Shown here piece after piece: positions 9,001 to 17,175 of a stretch of 64,000 nt of DNA (position 1 is its first letter; each line of letters opens with the position of its first letter). Source of the DNA: Fusicatenibacter saccharivorans (lineage in GTDB: Bacteria; Bacillota; Clostridia; Lachnospirales; Lachnospiraceae); NCBI RefSeq assembly GCF_015557635.1, contig NZ_JADNOP010000014.1, positions 41,798 to 105,797 of the forward strand. Reading direction: 5' to 3'. A program made the translations under genes and the position numbers. Below the pieces are notes generated by a model. That model searched no databases and was not told the origin of the DNA. It worked only from the letters and a program-made list of their open reading frames with translations.

Positions 9001-10302
9001 ATGAAAAAAAAGAAATTATTCAGCCTGGTTTTGGCCACAGTGCTTACGGCAGCAACCGTTCTGCCATGCTATGGTGCCAGTACAAAGGAGAAAATTTCAA
9101 ATGCTCAGGCAGAACAGGCTGCCGCACAGTCTCAGCTTGACAGCATACAGAGCAGGATTGACGAACTCAATTCCAAAAAGGGACAATCAGAAGAATATCT
9201 TTCCGAACTGAACCAGCAGCTGGACGATCTGCAGAACCGTCTGCAGGAGCTTCAGGATCAGTATGATGCGAAGCAGAACGAACTGGTACAGATTCAGGCA
9301 GATCTGGAAGATGCAAAAGCAAAAGAAGAAGAGCAGTACGAGGCGATGAAGCTCCGTATCCAGTATATGTATGAAAATTCCTCCGGAAACGGATACATGG
9401 CAATGCTCTTTTCTTCCAAAAGCATTTCAGAGCTGATCAGCCGGGCAGAATACATACAGAAAATTTCCGATTTCGACCGCGATCTTATGCAGGAGTATGA
9501 GGACACGGTAAACCAGGTAAAAGAAAAAGAAACACAGGTGCAGGAAGAGCAGGCAGCGATCGTAGAACTGCAGCAGCAGAGCAGCGATCAGCAGGAAGCC
9601 ATCCAGGAGCTGTACGCAGCAGCTTATCAGGAACTCCGTACCTACTCAGCAGAGTTGGACGATGCAAAATCCAGCGAGAGTGCACTGGTAGATGAAATCA
9701 ACAGCAAAGCAGATGCAATCAACGACCTGATCCGTCAGGCGAAAGAAGAGGAGATTGCAGCGCAGAAGAAAGCAGAAGAGGAAGCAGCCGCAGCAGCCGC
9801 CGCACAGCAGGCTGCCGCAGAAGCTGAGGCAGAGGCCGCCAGAAAACAGGCAGCCGAGGCAGAGGCCGCAAGAGTCGCAGCCGCAGAAGCAGCAAATGCC
9901 GCAGCGAAAGCAGATACCGATACAAGCAGCAGCTCCGGAAGCAGTTCTTCGGACAGCAGCGCATCCTCCACGACAACGGAGAGTCCATCCGCGTCAGATA
10001 CTTCCAGCAGCTCCTCCAGCGGAACATACCTTGGAAGATTTAAACTGACAGGCTATTGCTCCTGTTCCATCTGTACCGGACAGTGGTCCGGCGGATCCAC
10101 CGCGAGCGGAACCACACCGACCGCAGGAAGAACGATCGCCATGGGCGGTGTACCATTCGGAACGAAACTGATGATCAACGGCCAGGTTTACACGGTAGAA
10201 GACCGCGGAACCGCTTACGGCCACGTAGACATCTTCTGCAGCAGCCATTCCGAGGCGCTGAGCTTCGGCGTGCAGTATGCAGATGTATATCAGCTGAGCT
10301 GA
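9001..10302 (+). CDS. Secreted coiled-coil protein with C-terminal 3D domain, probable cell-wall hydrolase
   Basis: A 433-residue exported protein. The signal peptide (KKKKLFSLVLATVLTAATV then CYGAS) is followed by long coiled-coil heptads of the PcsB/CwlO type (about 30-235). An Ala/Glu-rich helix (about 255-305) and a Ser/Thr-rich linker come next. The C-terminal 3D domain (about 342-433) carries conserved aspartates in VEDRGTAYGHVDIF and the SGTTPTAGRTIA segment. 3D domains occur in lytic transglycosylase-like and resuscitation-type enzymes, so peptidoglycan cleavage is likely but inferred. The ATG at 9001 has GAGGT 7 nt upstream. A strong terminator follows. Confidence 0.87.
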   Translation: MKKKKLFSLVLATVLTAATVLPCYGASTKEKISNAQAEQAAAQSQLDSIQSRIDELNSKKGQSEEYLSELNQQLDDLQNRLQELQDQYDAKQNELVQIQADLEDAKAKEEEQYEAMKLRIQYMYENSSGNGYMAMLFSSKSISELISRAEYIQKISDFDRDLMQEYEDTVNQVKEKETQVQEEQAAIVELQQQSSDQQEAIQELYAAAYQELRTYSAELDDAKSSESALVDEINSKADAINDLIRQAKEEEIAAQKKAEEEAAAAAAAQQAAAEAEAEAARKQAAEAEAARVAAAEAANAAAKADTDTSSSSGSSSSDSSASSTTTESPSASDTSSSSSSGTYLGRFKLTGYCSCSICTGQWSGGSTASGTTPTAGRTIAMGGVPFGTKLMINGQVYTVEDRGTAYGHVDIFCSSHSEALSFGVQYADVYQLS

Positions 10303-10314
10303 GAAACAAAGATA

Positions 10315-10357
10315 AGAGATATGCCGGAACAGAACTTCCGGCATATCTCTTTTTTTG
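10315..10357 (+). terminator. Intrinsic terminator of the 3D-domain gene
   Basis: AGAGATATGCCGGAA (10315-10329) pairs perfectly with TTCCGGCATATCTCT (10336-10350) over a 6-base loop and is followed by seven T residues. Confidence 0.95.
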
Positions 10358-10468
10358 ACTTTCTCAGAAACTGTCATTCTAAAAGAACACCAAAAAGGCC
10401 GCAAACCCGTGTAAAATGTACCTTTTGAAGCAATAATAAAAAAAATTAAAAAAATTTCAAAAAAGGTG

Positions 10469-10497
10469 TTGACATTCCTATAGACATCATATATAAT
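10469..10497 (+). promoter_or_regulatory. Consensus sigma-A promoter of tRNA-Pro
   Basis: TTGACA at 10469-10474 and TATAAT at 10492-10497 have a 17-base spacer, a perfect consensus. Confidence 0.93.
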
Positions 10498-10536
10498 AGC
10501 TATTGTTGACGGACGAGAGTTCAGAAAACAAAAAAT

Positions 10537-10610
10537 CGAAGCGTGGCTCAGTTTGGTAGAGCGCTGCGTTCGGGACGCAGAGGTCGTGGGTTCGAATCCC
10601 GTCGCTTCGA
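10537..10610 (+). tRNA. tRNA-Pro(CGG)
   Basis: The acceptor stem is CGAAGCG/CGCTTCG with discriminator A. The D-arm is GCTC...GAGC, the anticodon stem CTGCG/CGCAG encloses loop TTCGGGA (anticodon CGG), and the T-arm is GTGGG-TTCGAAT-CCCGT. CCA is not encoded. It reads CCG proline codons. Confidence 0.96.
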
Positions 10611-10618
10611 CTGGAATG

Positions 10619-10661
10619 AAAATGCCGAAAGCCTTGACAATCAAGAGCTTCGGCATTTTTT
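10619..10661 (+). terminator. Intrinsic terminator of tRNA-Pro
   Basis: AATGCCGAA (10621-10629) pairs with TTCGGCATT (10649-10657), followed by a T-tract. Confidence 0.9.
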
Positions 10662-10767
10662 CGTATGTCAGAAAGAGAACAGGAAAACAGGGAAAAATAT
10701 CTGGTCACGAATTTAGTCACGAATTTTTCAGACCGATAGGAAAAGAGTACACGAGGAGGAAATTTTT

Positions 10768-11553
10768 GTGAAAGCATTATTTTTTGATATTGATGGAACG
10801 TTACTGAGTGAGATTACAAAAGAAATTCCGCAGAGCGCGCTCGATGCATTGAAAAAGACAGCGGAAAAAGGAAATCTTACGTTTATTAATACCGGCCGCA
10901 CCTGGTCGGAGCTGCCCGAGGAGCTGAAAAAGCTTCCATTTTCCGGATTTCTGTGCGGCTGCGGGACCTATCTGCGCCGGGACGGCGAAATCCTGATGCA
11001 TCAGACGATTCCGAAAAAGCGCTGTGAGGAAATCCCGGTTATTTTAAAGGAGTGCAGGATCGGCATGATTCTGGAGGGAACGGATAATGTTTATTTTTCG
11101 TCGGAGGTATCCCGTTTTCGGGAGGTCGAGCAGACCCGTGCCTATTTCGCTGCTGTCGGAATCGGACTCGCGGAGACAGCGGAGACAAAAGGAATCATCT
11201 ACGATAAATTTTGCATCGTAACCGATGCACAGTCTGATATAGAACGTATGTACCGTGAGTTTGAGCAGGAGTTTGATATCATGGACCGTCGCGGTGGTGT
11301 ATACGAACTCGTTCCGCACGGCTGCAGCAAAGGAACAGCTGTGGACTATGCACTGAAACAGTTTCAGCTGGAGAAAGAAGATGCATACGTATTTGGCGAC
11401 AGCAGCAACGACCTTACCATGTTCCGGTGCGGCGCACACACCATTGCGCTTGGAAAACATGATGAGATTCTGGATCCGTACACAGAGTACGTAACCGATA
11501 CCGTCGAGCGGGACGGCGTGGCAAAGGCGATGGAGCATTACGGATTGATCTGA
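10768..11553 (+). CDS. HAD-superfamily Cof-type phosphatase
   Basis: A 261-residue HAD hydrolase of the Cof (C2B-cap) subgroup. FFDIDGTLL supplies the nucleophile and acid/base aspartates, the lysine region is near CSKGTAVDY, and FGDSSNDLTMF is the Mg-binding motif. Such enzymes dephosphorylate sugar phosphates or flavin/pyridoxal phosphates; the substrate cannot be read from sequence. The start is GTG at 10768 with GAGGAGGA 7 nt upstream. It follows the tRNA-Pro terminator and stands alone. Confidence 0.92.
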   Translation: MKALFFDIDGTLLSEITKEIPQSALDALKKTAEKGNLTFINTGRTWSELPEELKKLPFSGFLCGCGTYLRRDGEILMHQTIPKKRCEEIPVILKECRIGMILEGTDNVYFSSEVSRFREVEQTRAYFAAVGIGLAETAETKGIIYDKFCIVTDAQSDIERMYREFEQEFDIMDRRGGVYELVPHGCSKGTAVDYALKQFQLEKEDAYVFGDSSNDLTMFRCGAHTIALGKHDEILDPYTEYVTDTVERDGVAKAMEHYGLI

Positions 11554-11570
11554 CAGAAAAAAAGAAAGCG

Positions 11571-11610
11571 AAGGGGCGCATTTGAAAAGAAATTTTCAGG
11601 TGCGCCCCTT
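11571..11610 (+). terminator. Terminator-like hairpin after the HAD gene
   Basis: AAGGGGCGCA (11571-11580) pairs with TGCGCCCCTT (11601-11610). Only three T residues follow, so efficiency is uncertain. Confidence 0.65.
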
Positions 11611-12063
11611 TGGTTGCAATTTTCTGAAAAAGGAAACAAGAAAAGCAGCGTCTGAAAAGGTATGTGCATTGCAAAGTAAAAAATTTCATGGTAATATAAA
11701 AATGAGTTTTTATGTATATTTGTAATGATACCAGGAGGTGAGCGTTCAGAAGTTCCATGGAAACAGAAAAAAATCAGATAAATAAAAAAAGCCTCAGATA
11801 CCGTTTTACAGCAGGAACGATCGGAGTAAGTGTCTGGCAGCAGGAATGAATGCTCACTTGGCAAAGCCTATAAAAATTGAAAACATAAAGAGAATTTTGT
11901 ATGAATATTGTGTGTAGTGGCTGCAACTTCTCAAATCCGTATATCTGTTTTTCACGTTTTGTAGGATATTATAACGTAAATGTAAAACTGGCAGGGACAG
12001 GTTCTCTGTATACAGATAAAAGCAGGATAATGAAGTATAAAACAGAGAGAGGATTTTTATAAA
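11611..12063 (+). other. AT-rich upstream region of the sensor-kinase cassette
   Basis: About 450 bases carry no full gene. An AGGAGG at about 11732 precedes very short frames; one of about 30 codons starts with ATG at 11757 (METEKNQINKKSLRYRF) and may be a leader or relic. A 12-base perfect palindrome, TCTGTATACAGA at 12005-12016, lies 48 bases before the kinase start and is a candidate operator. No clear -35/-10 pair was found. Confidence 0.4.
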
Positions 12064-15000
12064 ATGGAAAAGTATGAAGACAAAATATATTCTTTAGGTG
12101 AGGCTGTAACGGGACAGACACAGGCTATGTCACAGGCCGTACAGAAAACACTGGAAAATAATGGCGGGGTAGGTATAATGACAGGATCTTATGACCAAAA
12201 CCTGTCTATTTTGTCTGTGAATAATCTGCTGTTGCATAGTACAGGATATACATTCGATACTTTCATGGAACAGACAAAAGGCTCATTGAGAAACTTCTTT
12301 TATGACGAGGAAGATATACTGGAGCGAGACCGTTTTTTGCAGCTTCACGGAACAGGGGAAGCACAGATCCTTGCAGCAGACGGTACAGTGAAAAATGTAC
12401 GGCTTTGTAAAGAGGATGCGACAGATGAGGCGGGCAGACAGATCTGGGTTATGTCCGTACAGGTCAACTGGGATCATGTAAATTTGACACTGCTCAATGA
12501 GGCTATCTGTTCCGGCTTCTGGTATTTTGACTGTGACGAAAACAGTGAGATTGTGAATGCAAACTGGAGTCATGAATTCCGAAAAATGCTTGGCTATCAT
12601 GACACTCTGGACTTTCCGAATAAACTGGAATCCTGGTCAGATCTTCTGCATCCACAGGATAAAGAAAGAGTAATGGTGCAGCTTCAGGCGGCAATTAAGG
12701 ATAAGACGAACCAGATAAAATACCAGGTAGAGTATCGTATGAGAATGAAGGATAATCAATACCAGTGGTTTCGGGCATCGGCAGAAGTAATACGCCGTCT
12801 GGATGGTTCGGCCAGCAGGATTGCCGGGATTTTTATTAATATTGATGCGGAAAAAAAAGAGGCCATGCAGGCACAAAAATCTGCTGCTTTCCACCGGGCT
12901 TTTACGAAAGCAGACCTGTGTGAGTATTATGTAAATCTGGAAGCGAATACTTTTGATACCTTTAAGGTTGAACCGTCCCTGATGACAGTCTTTGAACAGA
13001 GTCATACATGGGATGAACTGATCCGTCATTTTGTGGATTCCTATGTTGTGGAGACAGATAAGAAGGCGGTATCCTCTTTTTACGACCGTGGTTATATTGC
13101 AGAAAGGCTGAAGGGTCTGGAAACCGAATTGGCTTTAGAGTGCCGTATCACTCTGAATGGAGAAGAACGATGGGTCCGCAATGTGGTCATACGTGGCGAA
13201 ATAGAGGATTCAGAATATGCCATGATCTTTCTGCGTGATATCACAGAGACAAAGGTAGAGAGCGCACGGCATCTGCAGATGGCAGCGGATAATGCTTCCA
13301 TGGAGCAGATAATTCAGAGTATTGTGCGTCTGGTTGACCGCTTTGTTGTCTGTGATTTGGAAAATGACAGATATGAATTCTATAACCTGAATGGACAGAT
13401 GATATATAAACCTTTGGGATTCTATCATGATTTTCAGATGCAGGTTCTTGAAAAGTATAAGACACTGGAACCATTGGAAACTATGGACATCCTGATCGCA
13501 CCGGAAAATATCCGGAAGAATCTGAAAAGTGAAAATGATATTTATAAGTTTGAGTACTGCAGCCTGGATGAAAAGACTTATAAGATCGCTTCTTATATTC
13601 CTTTGGAATGGAAGAATGGAAAGCTGGAAAAGGTATTGCTGGCATCCATGGATGTGACACAGGAGAAGAAAGCAGAGATTGAATCCCGTCAGGCACTGAA
13701 AGAGGCTTACCGGTCTGCAGAAAATGCAAACCGTGCGAAAACAGAATTCCTTTCCAATATGTCCCACGATATCCGGACACCGATGAATGCCATTGTCGGC
13801 CTGACAGCAATTGCAGGAGCAAATATTGAGAGCCAGGACAGAGTCATTGAATGTCTCAGCAAAATTACAAAATCAAGCCGTCATTTGCTAGGGCTGATTA
13901 ATGAAGTGCTGGATATGGCACGTATTGAAAGTGGAAAAATGACGCTGGCACAGGAGGATTTCAATCTGCCAGATCTGGTGGATAATCTTATAACACTCAC
14001 AAAACCGGTGATTGATGAACATAAACACAATTTAGATATACACATTAATCACATTGAACATGAGAGTGTCTGTGGTGACAGCCTGAGAATCCAGCAGGTA
14101 TTTGTGAATCTGATGAGTAATGCGGTCAAGTATACACCGGATGGCGGGAATATTACTTTTTCCATAGAGGAAAAGCCAAATGGATTTTCGGAACTTGGAT
14201 GCTATGAATTTACGATTGAGGATAATGGGATCGGTATGTCACCGGAATTCCAGAAAATCATGTTTGATCCTTTCAGCCGCGCAGATGACCATCGGACAAC
14301 CAGAGTCCAGGGAACAGGTCTGGGAATGGCAATCAGCAGAAATATTGTGAACCTGATGAATGGTAATATTAAAGTGGAAAGCACCTTACATAAGGGAACT
14401 AAAATTACAGTAACAATTTATCTGGAACTTCAGGAAAAAGAAAAAGAACAGGACAGAAATCTGATGAATCTACCTGTTCTGGTTGTGGATGATGATAAGA
14501 CATGTTGTGAAAGTACAGTTGCCACATTGAAGGAGATTGGAATTACAGGCGAATGGGTTCTCTCCGGCAGAGAAGCCGTTGAGCGCTGTTATGCACATCA
14601 TGAGCTAAAAAATGATTACTTTGCTGTTATTTTAGATTGGAAAATGCCGGATATGGACGGAATTGAAACAGCCAGACAGATCCGGAAACGGATAGGGAAA
14701 GAGATTACCATTATTGTACTGACATCTTATGAATTCAGTGAGATCGAAGAAGAAGCAAAGGCTGCAGGCGTAGATGCTTTTATTGCAAAACCGCTGTTCC
14801 GTTCCCGTTTGACGGCTACATTGCGGCAGTTTACTTCTGGCAGAAAAGAAAAAACAGCAAGAAATTATCTGGATGAGCTGTCTGAAGCAGATTACACAGG
14901 AAAAAGAATTCTGCTGGTCGAGGATAATGAGTTAAACAGAGAAATTGCTGTTGAAATTCTGCAGATGACCGGGGCGGAAGTGGAAACGGCAGAAAATGGA

Positions 15001-15270
15001 AAAATTGCAGTTGAAAAAGTAGAAGCTTCTCCGAAAGGCTTGTATGACCTTATTTTTATGGATATCCAAATGCCTGTCATGAATGGTTATGAGGCAACCG
15101 CAGCAATCAGGAGCCTTCCGGGTGAACAGGGAAAACTACCGATTGTTGCCATGACAGCAAATGCTTTTGCAGAAGATGTACAGCTGGCAAAAAATACAGG
15201 CATGAATGGACATATCGCGAAACCGCTGGATATGAATAAGCTGAATGATGTTCTGGAAAACTGGCTGTAA
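12064..15270 (+). CDS. Soluble multi-PAS hybrid sensor histidine kinase with two receivers
   Basis: A 1068-residue hybrid kinase without predicted membrane helices. PAS-like domains fill the first 540 residues (one around 150-270 contains HPQDKERVMVQLQAAI). HisKA has FLSNMSHDIRTPMNA with phospho-accepting His568. HATPase_c follows, with DNGIGM and GTGLGM boxes. Receiver 1 has VILDWKMPDMDG (Asp858) and receiver 2 has LIFMDIQMPVMNG (Asp1000). There is no DNA-binding output, so the signal probably passes to another protein or stays inside the cassette. It precedes a solute-binding lipoprotein gene and a second hybrid kinase. Start ATG 12064 with GAGAGG upstream. Confidence 0.93.
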   Translation: MEKYEDKIYSLGEAVTGQTQAMSQAVQKTLENNGGVGIMTGSYDQNLSILSVNNLLLHSTGYTFDTFMEQTKGSLRNFFYDEEDILERDRFLQLHGTGEAQILAADGTVKNVRLCKEDATDEAGRQIWVMSVQVNWDHVNLTLLNEAICSGFWYFDCDENSEIVNANWSHEFRKMLGYHDTLDFPNKLESWSDLLHPQDKERVMVQLQAAIKDKTNQIKYQVEYRMRMKDNQYQWFRASAEVIRRLDGSASRIAGIFINIDAEKKEAMQAQKSAAFHRAFTKADLCEYYVNLEANTFDTFKVEPSLMTVFEQSHTWDELIRHFVDSYVVETDKKAVSSFYDRGYIAERLKGLETELALECRITLNGEERWVRNVVIRGEIEDSEYAMIFLRDITETKVESARHLQMAADNASMEQIIQSIVRLVDRFVVCDLENDRYEFYNLNGQMIYKPLGFYHDFQMQVLEKYKTLEPLETMDILIAPENIRKNLKSENDIYKFEYCSLDEKTYKIASYIPLEWKNGKLEKVLLASMDVTQEKKAEIESRQALKEAYRSAENANRAKTEFLSNMSHDIRTPMNAIVGLTAIAGANIESQDRVIECLSKITKSSRHLLGLINEVLDMARIESGKMTLAQEDFNLPDLVDNLITLTKPVIDEHKHNLDIHINHIEHESVCGDSLRIQQVFVNLMSNAVKYTPDGGNITFSIEEKPNGFSELGCYEFTIEDNGIGMSPEFQKIMFDPFSRADDHRTTRVQGTGLGMAISRNIVNLMNGNIKVESTLHKGTKITVTIYLELQEKEKEQDRNLMNLPVLVVDDDKTCCESTVATLKEIGITGEWVLSGREAVERCYAHHELKNDYFAVILDWKMPDMDGIETARQIRKRIGKEITIIVLTSYEFSEIEEEAKAAGVDAFIAKPLFRSRLTATLRQFTSGRKEKTARNYLDELSEADYTGKRILLVEDNELNREIAVEILQMTGAEVETAENGKIAVEKVEASPKGLYDLIFMDIQMPVMNGYEATAAIRSLPGEQGKLPIVAMTANAFAEDVQLAKNTGMNGHIAKPLDMNKLNDVLENWL

Positions 15271-15328
15271 TTGTTTCCCAATTATTGAATTAATGATTTT
15301 ATCAGGAAAGAATGAGGAAAATACGAGG

Positions 15329-17173
15329 ATGAAAAAGGCAAAACAATGTCTGATAGCATTACTGTCAGGTGCGCTTTTAGCAATTACTGTTTTGTCTGGC
15401 TGTGGACAATCTCAAAAAGCAGTATCTAAAAATGACGATCACCTTACCGTGTATCTGTGGGAAAATCGTTTAATGAAAAATATTGTACCCTATATCCATG
15501 AGCAGTTTCCAGATCAGGATATTGAGTTTATTACCGGTAACAATGATACCGATTTATATAGCTATTTTGAGGAACATGGTGAACTGCCGGATATCATAAC
15601 CGTACGTCGATTTTCTGGAAAAGATGCACAGGATCTGGAGCCATATCTAATGGATTTTGCTTCTTATGATGTGGTTTCCAGGTATTACTCTTATGCATTG
15701 CAATATTACAAAAATTCAAAAGATGAGATCCAGTGGCTTCCTATCTGCGGTATACCGCAGACGATTATTGCCAACAAGACATTGTTTGAACAGTATGGAA
15801 TCAAGATACCGAAAAACTATAAGGAATATGCACAGGCATGCCAGCAATTTTATGATAATGGTATAAAACCGTATTCCCTGGATCTTGCAGAAGACTGGTC
15901 TGCTCATGAGGTGATTCAGACAGGTGCAATTGGGGAATTCATGAGTCTGGATGGAATTGAATGGAGAAGCTCAGCTGAAAGTGCATCAGGGGATATCGCG
16001 TTTGATGATGCATTATGGAAACGTATTTTTTCAGAAACCAATACATTTTTAAAGGACTCACATTTTACAAGTGATGATATCAGCGTCGATGTTAATACTG
16101 CAACGCAGATGTTCCTTGAGGGAAAAGCAGCAATGTTTCATGGTTATCCGGCACTTATGCAGGAATTTCAGGAACAGATGGATGCAGAATTAACTCGTAT
16201 ACCGTTTTTTTCACAGATTTCGGATGAAGCTTTTATAAATATGACCCCTTCTCTGAATATTGCATTTAACAAAGAACTGGAAAAAGATCAGGAAAAACTG
16301 GACCTGGCATTCGATGTCCTGGAGTGTATGATTTCAAAAGAAGGACAAACATTGATCGCAGATGGAAAGGGTGTAATTTCATTAAATGTAGATGTTCCAA
16401 ACATGATGGAAGATGTACTTGGACTGGAAGATGAAATTAATAATAATTCTGTTTATATCCGATATTCTGCTCAAAAATCATTTGATGCCAGTCTTGAGGC
16501 TGTTCACGGATTATTGTCAGGGGAAATGGATGAAACACAGGCTTATGATGCTTTTCGCAGCACAATGAACAGTAAGGATTCAAAAGAAGAAACCACAGTT
16601 AATTTTGAAAATGAATATTCCATTTCGCTAAATGATAAAAACGGTCGTGATGCGGCATCTTCTATTTTAACTACGATTAGAGAAGAAAATGATGCTCAGC
16701 TGGCTTTGGCACCATATTATTATTTTACTTCCTCCATTTACAAAGGGGAGTGTACCTGCAGCCGGGTTGGTCTGATGACAGCAAAGAGTTTAGATACACC
16801 ATTATACCTGGCAAAAATCAATGGCAAAGAGATTTATGAACTTGCGGAGAAATATCTTGCTGATTCTGATGAGAAATTCCATATAACCAATAAATATGAA
16901 TTACCAATTGCATCCGGTATGAAATTAATCGTCAGGCAGGAGGAAAACGGATTCTCATTAAAGGACATAGAAGTAAATAAGAAAGAAATCGACAAAGAAA
17001 AGGAGTACTCTATTCTTCTTACAGACACCACAATGTCTGTTTTGAAAAAAATAAATCCGGGATGTGAGATCGAGCAGATTAAGGACACAACATTATCAAG
17101 TGCATGGACTGCAGCAATAGAAAACGGACAGCAGCCGTCAGCACCGGAAGATTATATAGAGGTTGAAAAATAA
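15329..17173 (+). CDS. Solute-binding lipoprotein fused to a 5'-nucleotidase C-terminal-like domain
   Basis: A 614-residue surface lipoprotein. The lipobox is LSGC with Cys25, after a basic, hydrophobic signal. Residues about 30-400 read as an extracellular solute-binding protein of the sugar-ABC type (VYLWENRLMKNIVPYIHEQF; MFLEGKAAMFHGYPALM). Residues about 430-600 instead resemble the substrate-specificity domain of 5'-nucleotidases (INGKEIYELAEKYL, ASGMKLIVRQ, KEYSILLTDTTM) with no metallophosphatase part. No ABC permease or ATPase genes are adjacent. The gene sits between two hybrid kinases and ends 2 bases before the second, so a ligand-sensing accessory role is more likely than import. 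An ATG at 15329 fits the signal peptide. Confidence 0.82.
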   Translation: MKKAKQCLIALLSGALLAITVLSGCGQSQKAVSKNDDHLTVYLWENRLMKNIVPYIHEQFPDQDIEFITGNNDTDLYSYFEEHGELPDIITVRRFSGKDAQDLEPYLMDFASYDVVSRYYSYALQYYKNSKDEIQWLPICGIPQTIIANKTLFEQYGIKIPKNYKEYAQACQQFYDNGIKPYSLDLAEDWSAHEVIQTGAIGEFMSLDGIEWRSSAESASGDIAFDDALWKRIFSETNTFLKDSHFTSDDISVDVNTATQMFLEGKAAMFHGYPALMQEFQEQMDAELTRIPFFSQISDEAFINMTPSLNIAFNKELEKDQEKLDLAFDVLECMISKEGQTLIADGKGVISLNVDVPNMMEDVLGLEDEINNNSVYIRYSAQKSFDASLEAVHGLLSGEMDETQAYDAFRSTMNSKDSKEETTVNFENEYSISLNDKNGRDAASSILTTIREENDAQLALAPYYYFTSSIYKGECTCSRVGLMTAKSLDTPLYLAKINGKEIYELAEKYLADSDEKFHITNKYELPIASGMKLIVRQEENGFSLKDIEVNKKEIDKEKEYSILLTDTTMSVLKKINPGCEIEQIKDTTLSSAWTAAIENGQQPSAPEDYIEVEK

Positions 17174-17175
17174 AA

